Shown: positions 19,301 through 28,199 of the stretch, one piece after another
How the letters are laid out: each line of letters begins with the position of its first letter
Numbering within the stretch: the stretch's first letter is position 1
Assembly (NCBI GenBank): GCA_023384095.1
Contig: JAHDXT010000021.1
Coordinates: forward strand, 1 to 58,026
Source: Hyphomicrobiaceae bacterium
Lineage (GTDB): Bacteria; Pseudomonadota; Alphaproteobacteria; Rhizobiales; Hyphomicrobiaceae
DNA length: 58,026 nt
Direction of reading: 5' to 3'
Notes under the pieces: generated by a model
The model's database searches: none
What the model was told of the DNA's origin: nothing
The model's input: only the letters and a program-made list of their open reading frames with translations
Translations under genes and position numbers: made by a program

Positions 19301-20119
19301 CTATTGCGTCCACTTCCGGATGAAGCTCGAGGCGTACTCGCAGAGCATGACGATGGCGATGATGAGCAGCAGGATCGCAGCAGCGCTGTCGAACTCGTAG
19401 CGGTCGAGTGCCGTGTTGAGCGTAGCGCCGATGCCACCTGCGCCGACGATGCCGACCACGGCCGACTCGCGAAAATTGATGTCCACGCGATACATCGAGA
19501 GCCCGATCAGGCGCGGCATGACCTGGCTCGACACGGCGTACTCGATCACTTGCCAGAAGCCGGCGCCCGTCGCCCGGACGGCCTCGACCTGCACCGGATC
19601 GATCTCCTCGATGTCGTCGGCGAGCAGCTTGGCGAGAAATCCGATGGTGGACAGCGAAAGCGTCAGGAAGCCGGCCAGCGGCCCGAACCCGAACATCGCG
19701 ACGAAGAAGATCGCGATGATCACCTCCTGGAACGACCGCGCCAGGGCGATGATGGCGCGGCAGACGGCATAGAGCCACAGGGGCGCGATGTTGCGTGCGG
19801 CGCCTAGCGCGACCGGAACCGACAGCGCGATGCCGGCCACCGTCGAGGTGACCGTCATGGTCAGGCTCTCGATCATGCCGGCCTGGATGTCGCCCCATCG
19901 CGACGTGAAGTCGGGGGTCAGGAAGCCGGCGAACAGCCGGCCGGCCCGCGCCACGCCCTCGACGACCCGCGTCCAGTTCACCTCTATGGAGCCGAGAGCG
20001 AGGGCGAGATAGGCGAGCACGCCGACGGCGACCGCCCAACGGGTCCACCCGGATTCGATCAGGCGGGGCGGGCGCCAGGTGCGGGGAGCGGCGGCCTGCG
20101 GCAGTGTCCGGGCCTCCAT
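19301..20119 (-). CDS. phnE: Phosphonate-type ABC transporter permease (first PhnE)
   Basis: 272 residues. The cytoplasmic loop AKLLADDIEEIDPVQVEAVRATGAG and the helix segment RESAVVGIVGAGGIG parallel those of the downstream permease. It starts one base after phnC ends, so translation is coupled. With PhnC and the binding protein it forms a complete PhnCDEE importer for phosphonate, phosphite or a related phosphorus compound. Confidence 0.9.
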   Translation of the reverse strand: MEARTLPQAAAPRTWRPPRLIESGWTRWAVAVGVLAYLALALGSIEVNWTRVVEGVARAGRLFAGFLTPDFTSRWGDIQAGMIESLTMTVTSTVAGIALSVPVALGAARNIAPLWLYAVCRAIIALARSFQEVIIAIFFVAMFGFGPLAGFLTLSLSTIGFLAKLLADDIEEIDPVQVEAVRATGAGFWQVIEYAVSSQVMPRLIGLSMYRVDINFRESAVVGIVGAGGIGATLNTALDRYEFDSAAAILLLIIAIVMLCEYASSFIRKWTQ

Positions 20120-20120
20120 G

Positions 20121-20960
20121 TCAGCGCACCGCGGCGCTCAGATCGCGGTCGATCAGGACGTGATCGCCGGCGGCGGCATCGTCCGCATCGTCACCGGCCA
20201 GCGCCGACGACTTCGACCAGTCCTCCTCGCCGTAGATCAGCGTCAGCACCTCGGGTGTGAGGCCGCTGGCCGGGCCGTCGTAGACGATCTCTCCGGCGCG
20301 CAAGCCCACGATGCGCGGCAGGAACATCTGCGCCAGCGCCACGTCGTGGATGTTGACGATCGCAGCCAGCCGCCGCTCCGCGCACAGCTCCGTGATGAGG
20401 CGCATGACCTGGCGGGAGGTCTTCGGGTCGAGGCTCGCTGTCGGCTCGTCGACGAGCAGCAGCTCCGGCTCCTGCACCAGGGCGCGCGCGATGCCGACCC
20501 GCTGGCGCTGCCCGCCGGAGAGCGCATCCGCCCGCTTGTCGATCTGATCGAGCAGGCCGACCCGGTCCAGCACGGCGAACGCGCGCGCCACATCGGCCTT
20601 GGAGAAGCGCCGGAAATAGCTGGCCCAGAAGCCTGTATACCCGAGCCGCCCCGACAGCACGTTCTCCATCACGGTCAGCCGCTCGACCAGCGCATACTCC
20701 TGAAAGATCATGCCGATGCGCCTTCGCGCCCGGCGCAGCGCGGCCTTGCCGAGCGTCGTCAGCTCGAGGTCGCCGAGCTGGATCTTGCCGGAGGTCGGCT
20801 CGACCAGCCGGTTGACGCAGCGGATCAGCGTGGACTTGCCGGCGCCAGAGGGTCCGATCAGCCCGATGATCTCGCCGGAATCGACGGAGAAGGAGACGCC
20901 GCGCAAGGCGGCATCCCCCGTCTTATAGCGCTTCGCAAGCGCTTCGATGCGCAGCATCAT
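20121..20960 (-). CDS. phnC: Phosphonate-type ABC transporter ATPase PhnC
   Basis: 279 residues. Walker [10 protein letters not shown] (36-44), Q-loop in [12 protein letters not shown], signature [12 protein letters not shown] and Walker [14 protein letters not shown] are all present, so the ATPase should be active. The PhnC-type segment [12 protein letters not shown] is present. Encoded 27 bases after the binding protein gene. No C-P lyase, phosphonatase or phosphite dehydrogenase gene is in the window, so the imported compound is not defined by context. Confidence 0.93.
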   Translation of the reverse strand: MMLRIEALAKRYKTGDAALRGVSFSVDSGEIIGLIGPSGAGKSTLIRCVNRLVEPTSGKIQLGDLELTTLGKAALRRARRRIGMIFQEYALVERLTVMENVLSGRLGYTGFWASYFRRFSKADVARAFAVLDRVGLLDQIDKRADALSGGQRQRVGIARALVQEPELLLVDEPTASLDPKTSRQVMRLITELCAERRLAAIVNIHDVALAQMFLPRIVGLRAGEIVYDGPASGLTPEVLTLIYGEEDWSKSSALAGDDADDAAAGDHVLIDRDLSAAVR

Positions 20961-20987
20961 GCAATCCCGGTGCCCGGCGCCGCCATG

Positions 20988-21950
20988 TCATTTGCAGGTG
21001 TACTTCACGCCCATTGCCGCATCGATCTTGCGGACGACGTCCCAATCCTTCTTGAACGAGATCTCGACGAACTTGGCCTCGCCCGACTTGGAGAACTCCT
21101 TCTTGAGGTCCGAACCCTCCCAGGGAAAGGTCAAGAAGGCTTCCTTGATCTTCGTCTGCAGCTCCGGCTTCAAGTTGTAGACGACCCCGTAGCCTGTGGT
21201 CGGGAAGGTCTGCGACTTGTAGATCGATTTGATCTGCTCCGGCTTCACGACGTCGCGCTCGTACATCCGCCGCAGCACCGAGTTGGCGATGGAGGCCGCG
21301 GGATAGTCCTTGTTGGCGACGCCGAGGATCGAATTGTCGTGCTTGCCCGAGAACACGGCCTCGTAGTCCTTGCCGGCCTCCATGCCGAACTCGCTCTTCA
21401 GGAGGGCGGAGGGAGCCTTGTAGCCGGAGTTCGAGGTCTCGGCGGTGAAGGCCATCTTCTTGCCCTTGATGTCCTCGACCTTCTCGATGCCCGAGCCGGG
21501 ATAGGTGAGGATCTCCATCTCGTAGCCGAAAGAGTTGTCGGCGCTCGCCATCATGGCGAAGGGGCGGAACCCGGCGCAGGCGACGGCGAGCGGGTTCGAC
21601 CCGGTGTTGAAGCCGGCGACATGAAGGCGGCCGGCGCGCATGGCCTCGATCTGAGCGGCGTTGGACTGCACGGGGAAGAACTGCACCTTCTTTCCGGTCA
21701 CCTTCTCCATGTGCTTGAGGAAGCCATCCCACACCTTCGCGTAGACAGCGGGGTCCTCGACGGGCGTATAGGCGAAGACCAGGGTCGCGGGATCGGTGAG
21801 CTGGCCGGCGTCGGCGGGGATGTCGGCCACGAGATCGCCGTCCGTGTCCTTGAAGCGCGCGTCCAGCGCAGACGCGGGGGAAGGCAGCGTGGCGGCGGCG
21901 AGCGCCAGAGCCGCGAGGGCGAGCAGACCTCTATGGAAAGCAGCATGCAT
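20988..21950 (-). CDS. phnD: Phosphate/phosphite/phosphonate ABC transporter binding protein PhnD
   Basis: 320 residues. Signal peptide about 1-29 (LLALAALALAAATLPSPASA). The body is the PhnD/PtxB-type clamshell: FAYTPVEDPAVYAKVW, VQFFPVQSNAAQIEAMRAGRLHVAGF and AFTAETSNSGYKAPSALL line the ligand pocket in this family. The start at 21950 follows GGGAGGTG at good spacing. First gene of the phnD-phnC-phnE-phnE operon. Confidence 0.92.
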   Translation of the reverse strand: MHAAFHRGLLALAALALAAATLPSPASALDARFKDTDGDLVADIPADAGQLTDPATLVFAYTPVEDPAVYAKVWDGFLKHMEKVTGKKVQFFPVQSNAAQIEAMRAGRLHVAGFNTGSNPLAVACAGFRPFAMMASADNSFGYEMEILTYPGSGIEKVEDIKGKKMAFTAETSNSGYKAPSALLKSEFGMEAGKDYEAVFSGKHDNSILGVANKDYPAASIANSVLRRMYERDVVKPEQIKSIYKSQTFPTTGYGVVYNLKPELQTKIKEAFLTFPWEGSDLKKEFSKSGEAKFVEISFKKDWDVVRKIDAAMGVKYTCK

Positions 21951-22015
21951 TGCGGGCACCTCCCTGTGACGACGAGTTGGTTTATAGCCGAGCGGGGGGT
22001 CGGCGCCAGAGACTA

Positions 22016-22028
22016 GCAATTGAATTGC
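22016..22028. promoter_or_regulatory. Palindrome upstream of the phn-type operon
   Basis: GCAATTGAATTGC is a perfect 6-bp inverted repeat around one base, 66 bases upstream of the phnD start and in AT-richer sequence. Its position suits an operator or promoter element of the importer operon. No regulator can be named. Confidence 0.35.
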
Positions 22029-22030
22029 AA

Positions 22031-22059
22031 CGGATGAAGTTCCCCCGCAGGGGGATCCG
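22031..22059 (-). terminator. Hairpin downstream of hrpB
   Basis: TCCCCC (22041-22046), GCA loop, GGGGGA (22050-22055), with outer arms CGGAT and ATCCG extending the stem. It lies 16 bases past the hrpB stop in the direction of transcription and probably separates hrpB from the importer operon. Confidence 0.5.
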
Positions 22060-22074
22060 CTGCCCGGCTGCAGC

Positions 22075-24549
22075 TCAAGACGTGCGCGGCTTGGCGCGGG
22101 CGGTCGGGGCCGCCGTGAGCGGATCGTCGGGCCAGGAGTGCTTCGGGTACCGGCCTTTCATCTCGGCCCGGACGGCCGCCCACGACCCCCGCCAGAAGCC
22201 CGGCAGGTCGCGCGTGATCTGGATCGGACGGTGCGCGGGCGACAGCAGATGCAGCGTCAGCGGCAGCCGGCCGCCTGCGATCGACGGGTGCCGGTCGAGA
22301 CCGAACAGCTCCTGAACGCGGATATGCACCGAGGGCGCCCCGGGGCCGTCGTAGCGGATCACATGGGCGTGCCCCGCCGGGGCCGTGAAGTGCGTCGGCG
22401 CCTCGGCATCGAGCCGGCGGCGCAGGCTCCAGGGGATGAACGCCTCGAGGGCAGCGGCGAGCTCGCCGGGAGTGATCTCGTCGAGACGCGTCCTACCCTC
22501 TATGAACGGGGCCAGCCAGTCGCGGGCCATGGCGGTGAGCGCGGCATCGGACAAGTCGGGCCAAGTCCCGGGCTCGACCTGGCGCAGGAACTGCACGCGC
22601 TCGCGGATCTGCTGCTGGGCCTTGCTCCAGGGCAGCCGTTCGATGCCGATGCTGGCGATGCCCTCCGCCAACCTGCCCGCCGCAGTCTCCGCCGGCACCG
22701 GCCGCGGCTCGCTCGCGAGCGTGATCGCTCCGAGGCGGCGCACGCGACGGGCGCGGAGCAGAGCCGCCCCGCGGTCGAACGTGATCTCGTCGGTCTCGGT
22801 GATCCGCGGCCCGGCGATGTCCAGCACCTCGGCCTCGTCGATCGCGGCGGCGAGCAGGATGCGGCTGGCTGCAGCCGCGCCGTGCAACTCGGCCACGACG
22901 AGGAACGGCGAGCGGGCGAGCGGATCGGAAGCATCGAGGCTCGCGCCTCTGCCGTTGGCCAGCAGGAACTGCCCCGGCGCGCCGCGGGCCTTGGCGATGC
23001 GGTCGGGGTAGGCGAGCGCCAGCAGCGAGGCCGTGGAAGGCGCGTGAGCCGGGGGCTGCTCGGCCGGGGCGCCCCTCGCGGTGGACCGCGCCCAGCCGTG
23101 AGCGAGCTTGCGCATGTCGTCGGCCCGCCGTGAGCCGTCGCGGCGGAACGCGGCGAGGCGGTGATCCAGGTCCGTATCGTCGCCGCCGAGCCCGCGCTCG
23201 ACCAGGACGGCACCGATCTCGGCAGCCTCGCCGGCAGCCCCCAGTCCGGCGGCGACCAGGATCATGCGCGCCAGCCGCGGCGGCAGCGGCAGCGCCCGCA
23301 TCCGCCGTCCCAGCTCCGTGATGCGGCCGTCCGGGTCGAGTGCGCCGAGCGCCTGCAGCTCGCCCCGGGCGGCGGCCAGCGGCGCCTCCGCCGGCGGATC
23401 GAGCCAGGCCAGCCGGCGCGGGTCGGCGACGCCCCACGCGGCGCAATCGAGCAGCAGGCCCGAGAGGTCGGCGTTGCGGATCTCGGGCTCCGCATGCGCC
23501 GGCAGGCTCGCCGTCGCCGGCTCGTCCCACAGCCGATAGCAGACGCCGGGCTCCGTGCGCCCGGCCCGGCCGCGGCGCTGATCGGCGGAAGCACGCGACA
23601 CGCGGACCGTCGCCAGCCGCGTGACGCCGGCGCCGGGCTCGTAGCGCGGGACGCGGGCGAGACCGCTGTCGATGACGATGCGCACCCCTTCTATCGTCAG
23701 CGAGGTTTCCGCGATGGACGTCGCCAGCACCACCTTGCGGCGGCCCGGCGCCGCGGGGGAAATCGCCTCCGCCTGAGCGCGCAGCTCGAGCCCGCCGTGG
23801 AGCTGAACGATGCTGACTTCCGGGTCTGCGACGCGTTCCGACAATCGCTCCGCGACGCGGCGGATCTCCCGCTGCCCCGGCAGGAAGGCGAGCACCGAGC
23901 CGGGCTCGCTCCGCAACGCCTCCCGCGTCGCGGCCGTCATCCGGTCCTCGATCCGCTGCGCCGGATCGCGCCCGAGGTACCGCGTTTCAACCGGGAAGGC
24001 GCGGCCTTCGCTGCGGATCACCGGCGCATCGCCGATGAGCTCTGCCACCCGCGCCCCATCGAGCGTCGCCGACATCACGAGCAGCCGCAGATCCTCGCGC
24101 AGTGCGTTCCGAGCATCGAGCGCCAGCGCCAGGCCGAGGTCGGCATCGAGCGAGCGCTCGTGGAACTCGTCGAACAGTACCGCCCCGACGCCTTCGAGCG
24201 CGGGATCGTCGAGGATCATGCGGGTGAAGACACCCTCGGTAATGACCTCGATCCGGGTCCGCGGGCCGATTCTGGAGCCAAGCCGCGCACGCAGCCCGAC
24301 CGTCCCGCCGACGCTCTCTCCCAGCGAGCGCGCCATGCGCTCCGCTCCGGCCCGCGCCGCCAGCCGTCGCGGCTCGAGGACGAGAATCTTACGGTCGCCG
24401 ACCCATTCGGCGCCGGTGAGAGCCAACGGCACCCGCGTCGTCTTGCCGGCGCCCGGCAGAGCGACCAGAACGGCCGCGGTGCCCCGCTCGAGGGCCGCGC
24501 CGAGCTCGCCCAGAACCGCATCGATCGGCAGCGGAGTGTCGAAATGCAT
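22075..24549 (-). CDS. hrpB: ATP-dependent RNA helicase HrpB
   Basis: 824 residues, the usual size. A DEAH/RHA-type helicase: Walker A ALPGAGKTTRVP (about 28-39), EPRRLAARA, the DExH box as DEFHERSLD, VMSATLDGARV, SIAETSLTIEGV and the Q-x-x-G-R-x-G-R motif in ADQRRGRAGRT. The HrpB-specific C-terminal domain follows (about residue 690 on). ATG 24549 gives MHFDTPLPID, the family start. Its cellular role is poorly defined. Confidence 0.96.
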   Translation of the reverse strand: MHFDTPLPIDAVLGELGAALERGTAAVLVALPGAGKTTRVPLALTGAEWVGDRKILVLEPRRLAARAGAERMARSLGESVGGTVGLRARLGSRIGPRTRIEVITEGVFTRMILDDPALEGVGAVLFDEFHERSLDADLGLALALDARNALREDLRLLVMSATLDGARVAELIGDAPVIRSEGRAFPVETRYLGRDPAQRIEDRMTAATREALRSEPGSVLAFLPGQREIRRVAERLSERVADPEVSIVQLHGGLELRAQAEAISPAAPGRRKVVLATSIAETSLTIEGVRIVIDSGLARVPRYEPGAGVTRLATVRVSRASADQRRGRAGRTEPGVCYRLWDEPATASLPAHAEPEIRNADLSGLLLDCAAWGVADPRRLAWLDPPAEAPLAAARGELQALGALDPDGRITELGRRMRALPLPPRLARMILVAAGLGAAGEAAEIGAVLVERGLGGDDTDLDHRLAAFRRDGSRRADDMRKLAHGWARSTARGAPAEQPPAHAPSTASLLALAYPDRIAKARGAPGQFLLANGRGASLDASDPLARSPFLVVAELHGAAAASRILLAAAIDEAEVLDIAGPRITETDEITFDRGAALLRARRVRRLGAITLASEPRPVPAETAAGRLAEGIASIGIERLPWSKAQQQIRERVQFLRQVEPGTWPDLSDAALTAMARDWLAPFIEGRTRLDEITPGELAAALEAFIPWSLRRRLDAEAPTHFTAPAGHAHVIRYDGPGAPSVHIRVQELFGLDRHPSIAGGRLPLTLHLLSPAHRPIQITRDLPGFWRGSWAAVRAEMKGRYPKHSWPDDPLTAAPTARAKPRTS

Positions 24550-24651
24550 GGGCCTGGCATGGCCGCAATGACGCCGTCGCGTCAACTGCCGCGTCCGATG
24601 CCGCGCCCGCCCGGCAGCATGGAGCCGAGCCGGCGGGAACGGCGGGGAGCG

Positions 24652-25761
24652 TCAATCGGAATCGGCCTCGCCGTTCCGGATCGCGTCGGCGACGGCCCGC
24701 CCGATCGCCTCGGTCCCATCCTTTCCGCCGATGTCGCAGGAGCGGACCAAACCGTCTCCGAACGCCTTGTCGACGCTGCGCTCGATGGCGCGGGCCGCCA
24801 GCCGGGCGCTGTCACTGCCGTGGCGCTCGCCGAGCCAGTCCAGCATCATGGCCGCCGAGAGGATCATCCCCGTCGGATTGGCGAGCCCCTTGCCGGCGAT
24901 GTCGGGGGCCGTCCCATGGCTCGGCTGGAACAAGCCGTGCTCCAGGCCGATGTCCGCAGAAGGCGCGAAGCCCATGCCGCCGATCAGCCCCGCCCCGAGG
25001 TCAGAGAGAATGTCGCCGAAAAGGTTCTCCATCGGCAGGACGTCGAAATCCCATGGCCGCCGCACCAGGTCGAGCGCCATGGCATCGACGTAGTGGTGGC
25101 CGGCCTCGACGTCCGGGTTCCTGGCTGCGACCTCGTAGAAGACCTTGCGCATGAAGGCGAACGAGCGGAACACGTTGGCCTTGTCGACGAGCGTCACGAC
25201 ACCGGGCGTGCCGCGCTCACGCTTGCGGCGGCGCGCAAGCTCGAAAGAGAAATGGGCAAGCTTCTCGGTAGTGGCGCGCGTGATGACCTGCGTGTCGCTG
25301 GCTTCGGTGTCATCGATGATCTCGCCCTTGCCGCGCGACGCGAACATGCCCTCGGTCGACTCGCGCACGATGACGAGATCGATCTTTCCGGCGCGGGGAT
25401 CGGCGAGCACCGGCGGCACCCCGGGAATGGCCCGGATCGGCCGCACTCCGGCGAAGAGCTCGAGCTCGAAGCGCATGTCGAGCTGCGGTGCGATCTCGGT
25501 CCCGTCCGGGTAGCGGATATCGGGCCAGCCCATCGCGCCGAACAGGATGGCATCCGCGCGGCGGGCGCGGTCCATCCCATCGGGCGGCAGGATGCTGCCG
25601 GTCTCCCGATAGTAGTGAGCGCCGCCCATGACCGTATCCCGCGCGCACCCGACGCCGAAGCGCGCCTCCACGGCGTCCAGCACGGCGAGCGCCGCCCCCA
25701 TGACCTCGATGCCGACGCCTTCGCCAGGCATCACCGCAATCCGAAACGAATTCGACCGCAT
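24652..25761 (-). CDS. Isocitrate/isopropylmalate/tartrate dehydrogenase family enzyme
   Basis: A 369-residue NAD-dependent beta-decarboxylating dehydrogenase. VMPGEGVGIEV, IVRESTEGMFAS (where isopropylmalate dehydrogenase has RELTGGIY-type sequence), DKANVFRSF, the metal-binding DVLPMENLFGDILSDLGAG and HGTAPDIAGKGLANPTG are visible. RESTEG resembles tartrate/malate-type rather than leucine-pathway enzymes. It follows the FadR-type regulator on the same strand, so it may process a product of the hydroxyacid taken up by the TRAP system encoded divergently. Confidence 0.85.
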   Translation of the reverse strand: MRSNSFRIAVMPGEGVGIEVMGAALAVLDAVEARFGVGCARDTVMGGAHYYRETGSILPPDGMDRARRADAILFGAMGWPDIRYPDGTEIAPQLDMRFELELFAGVRPIRAIPGVPPVLADPRAGKIDLVIVRESTEGMFASRGKGEIIDDTEASDTQVITRATTEKLAHFSFELARRRKRERGTPGVVTLVDKANVFRSFAFMRKVFYEVAARNPDVEAGHHYVDAMALDLVRRPWDFDVLPMENLFGDILSDLGAGLIGGMGFAPSADIGLEHGLFQPSHGTAPDIAGKGLANPTGMILSAAMMLDWLGERHGSDSARLAARAIERSVDKAFGDGLVRSCDIGGKDGTEAIGRAVADAIRNGEADSD

Positions 25762-25846
25762 GAGATCTGTTTCCTATGCTTTCCGATGTCCTCTGAGGCT
25801 CTTCTGCCGAATGGCGTGCGGAGTGCGCAAGGCCGAGGCGCCCATG

Positions 25847-26680
25847 TCAGCCCTGGCCGGCCCGGCGCTCGACATCCGTCTCGCAGGCCCGCCGAAGGAA
25901 CGAGAGATGCAGCTCGAGCAGGAAGGCGCGGTTGTTCTCGATATGAACCCGCATCTGCTCTCGCGCGTCCTCGACTTTGCGCCGGGCAATCGCCTCGATG
26001 ATCGATCGATGCTCCCGGACCACCGAGTCCAGGTGATCCGGCGCACTCCGCCGGAGATTGCGGACCGCGAACGTGTTCAGCTTCATCTCGTGCTCGGCGA
26101 GCTCCATTGTCTTGATCAGGAATTCGTTCTCGGCCGCCTGGGCGATCGACAGGTGGAAATTGTAGTCGGCATCCACCCCGATTCTGTTGCTTTCGAGAGA
26201 GGCCCGATCCTCTTGCAGCATACGCTCGATCCGGCGCAGGTGGACGCGATTGATGCGCTTGGCGGCGAGCGCGGCGATGGCGGGCTCCACAGCGAGCCGG
26301 AACTCATAGAAGGACAGGCACCTGCTGATCCGCTTGTCGAGGTCAAGGACGTCGAGATCGCCGGCCTCGAATCCGGTGACATAGCTGCCCGAGCCGCGGC
26401 GCGATACGATGAGGCCGCTCGCGCGGAGCTGCTCCAGCGCCTGCCGCACGACCGGCCGCGACACGCTGAACTGACGTGACAGAGCCAGTTCTCCCGGGAG
26501 CCGAAACCCGCTCGGGAATACACCAGCTGTAATTTTCTTGAACAGCTCGTCGTAGACCATCTCCGAACGCCGTGATACGGCGACCGGAACCAGGAGGGCA
26601 ACGGCTTCGGGATCGGCAACGCGCGACGCCGACTGTCTGAGCCTTTTCTCGAGCTGATCTGCTGCCTCGGATTTCGTCAT
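25847..26680 (-). CDS. GntR/FadR-family transcriptional regulator
   Basis: 277 residues. The winged helix (about residues 40-105) contains PSGFRLPGELALSRQFSVS, the recognition helix RPVVRQALEQLRASGL and the wing SRRGSGSYV. The C-terminal FCD effector domain has the metal-ligand pattern DADYNFHLSIAQ ... REHRSIIEAI ... HIENN. FCD regulators sense small carboxylic acids. I chose ATG 26680, which lacks a good ribosome site; the N-terminal 40 residues are uncertain. It is divergent from the dehydrogenase-TRAP operon and probably controls it. Confidence 0.85.
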   Translation of the reverse strand: MTKSEAADQLEKRLRQSASRVADPEAVALLVPVAVSRRSEMVYDELFKKITAGVFPSGFRLPGELALSRQFSVSRPVVRQALEQLRASGLIVSRRGSGSYVTGFEAGDLDVLDLDKRISRCLSFYEFRLAVEPAIAALAAKRINRVHLRRIERMLQEDRASLESNRIGVDADYNFHLSIAQAAENEFLIKTMELAEHEMKLNTFAVRNLRRSAPDHLDSVVREHRSIIEAIARRKVEDAREQMRVHIENNRAFLLELHLSFLRRACETDVERRAGQG

Positions 26681-27227
26681 GAGTTCACTGATTAACAGGC
26701 GCAGAGCTGCCGGCGCGCCCCGACCGGCCCCGTCCAGCTCCTTCCCGCCGATTTGCTTCGTCAGAGGTCGTAGAGAACTTTGCACTTGACACTGCCAACA
26801 TGTCAACAAATGATACAACTCAGCCAACGGTTACAGGCGATGGGTCAAAGGGGTGTCGCCAATGGATGCCGCGCCGCCACGCAGCGCCGGTTGCTCGTCG
26901 TTCTCCAAGGTGGTGCCCGCGCGGCCTGGGCCACCATGCGACTTGATGCTGGGCGAGGATGATTGTCCGATCGTGCGCCGCTTCGACCAGGATGTCACTC
27001 CGCCGATTTTCACGCTGGTCTGATCGGAGACGGGGGGCGGCGATGATAGAGACCGAAGCGAACCGGTTACCGATCCGTCCGAGCCAGGTCCTCACCGAAT
27101 CCCGCAATCTCGTCAGCGCGGGCGTGCCTTGTTCCGTCTTCAGGCGGGGCATCGATCTTTTCGCCCGGGATCCTGGCCAGAGCGAGGTCGTCGCCCATTT
27201 CCAAGCGGTGCCGGGAAGGATTGCCCC
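26681..27227. other. Long divergent intergenic region
   Basis: 547 bases between the FadR-type regulator and the dehydrogenase-TRAP operon. Short frames on both strands (for example 26959-27231 plus, 26820-27152 minus) have no recognisable product. The regulator-proximal part is AT-richer and holds an inverted repeat at 26786-26806. The rest may be eroded coding sequence or leader DNA; I see no transposase or RNA gene. Confidence 0.55.
26786..26806. promoter_or_regulatory. Candidate operator for the FadR-type regulator
   Basis: TTGACA (26786-26791) and TGTCAA (26801-26806) form a perfect inverted repeat around 9 bases; TGATACAA follows at 26811. The first arm could double as a -35 box. The position, about 105 bases upstream of the regulator start, suits autoregulation and control of the divergent operon. 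Confidence 0.35.
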
Positions 27228-28157
27228 ATGACTGTCGGCGTGATCGGGCTCGGTGCCATGGGCAAGGCCATGGCTGTAAACCTTGTCCGGAACGGCGTAC
27301 CGGTCGTCGCCTACGATCCGGTCCCTGACGCAGCGCGTGCTTTCGCGGAGATCGGAGGCACTACGACGGCCTCGGTCGATGAGCTCGTCGCCAGCACCAC
27401 CCTGATCCTCTGCGTCGTCAGCAACAAGGATCAGGTCGGCACCGTTGTCTGTCGTGAGGACGGGCAGTTGCGAGCCTTCCAGCGAGACTCCGTCTTTCTG
27501 TGCTGTTCGACCGTATCAGCCGATTTCGTGCGCTCCATCTCGAGCGCGCTGGCGGCCGGGGGCGTGGCCCTGGTGGATGCGCCCCTCAGCGGCGGCCCCG
27601 CTCGCGCGCTCGACGGGACCATGACGATGCTGCTGTCCGGCCCGTCAGCCGCCCTGGCCGCGGCCAAGCCGATCCTGGACGTGCTCGCGGGGGAGAACCA
27701 ATTCGTCGTCGGGGAGGATGTCGGCACCGCGACATCGTTCAAGCTGGTCAACCAGGTCCTGGCCGCCGGCAACCTGGCCGTGGGCTGCGAGGCGGTTGCC
27801 CTTGCCGAAAGGCTCGGGCTCGACCTGAAGGCAGTGCTCGACGTCATCGCAGTCTCCGCCGGCAACTCGTGGATGCTGCAGAACGTCGTGCGACGCCACA
27901 TCACGCGGGACTATGTGCCGGCGCGGAGCGGTATCGACATCTTTCTCAAGGACGTGAAGCTCATTCGCGAAGTTGCCGATGAGAGCGGCGCCTTTGCTCC
28001 GATCACGACCTGCGTCCAGGGCATCCTTGCAGATGCGGTCTCGGAAGGATTCGCCGGCATGGATGGATCGGTGCTTGCGAAATACTTCAGCCAACACGGC
28101 AGGGGCGAGGTCTTTGAGCCCGAACCTGGCGGCAAGAACCGAATTCAGGGTGCCTGA
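27228..28157 (+). CDS. 3-hydroxyisobutyrate dehydrogenase-like oxidoreductase
   Basis: A 309-residue NAD(P)-dependent beta-hydroxyacid dehydrogenase. The N-terminal Rossmann motif GLGAMGKAMAVNL, the substrate-binding DAPLSGGPARA (about 118-128) and the catalytic-Lys segment TSFKLVNQVL are in place; the usual KLxNN is KLVNQ. Family members act on 3-hydroxyisobutyrate, tartronate semialdehyde, L-threonate or sulfolactaldehyde-type substrates. ATG 27228 has AAGGA at suitable spacing; an upstream GTG-region start is not needed. First gene of an operon with the unknown repeat protein and a TRAP transporter. Confidence 0.9.
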   Translation: MTVGVIGLGAMGKAMAVNLVRNGVPVVAYDPVPDAARAFAEIGGTTTASVDELVASTTLILCVVSNKDQVGTVVCREDGQLRAFQRDSVFLCCSTVSADFVRSISSALAAGGVALVDAPLSGGPARALDGTMTMLLSGPSAALAAAKPILDVLAGENQFVVGEDVGTATSFKLVNQVLAAGNLAVGCEAVALAERLGLDLKAVLDVIAVSAGNSWMLQNVVRRHITRDYVPARSGIDIFLKDVKLIREVADESGAFAPITTCVQGILADAVSEGFAGMDGSVLAKYFSQHGRGEVFEPEPGGKNRIQGA

Positions 28158-28199
28158 CCGCAGCCTGTCCGCAGTGCAACCGAGCGCCGGGAGAACGCG

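Noticed and set aside
20079-22016. 645-codon plus-strand open frame
   Set aside because: Antisense to phnC and phnD, which carry intact motifs.
23161-26001. 946-codon plus-strand open frame
   Set aside because: Antisense to hrpB and the isopropylmalate-type dehydrogenase, both of which have clear motifs. Composition is shadow-like.
26820-27231. Short frames on both strands in the regulator-TRAP gap, looked at as possible transposase remnants
   Set aside because: Neither translation shows DDE or HTH motifs or resembles the IS630 transposase at the right end. No inverted repeats bound them.
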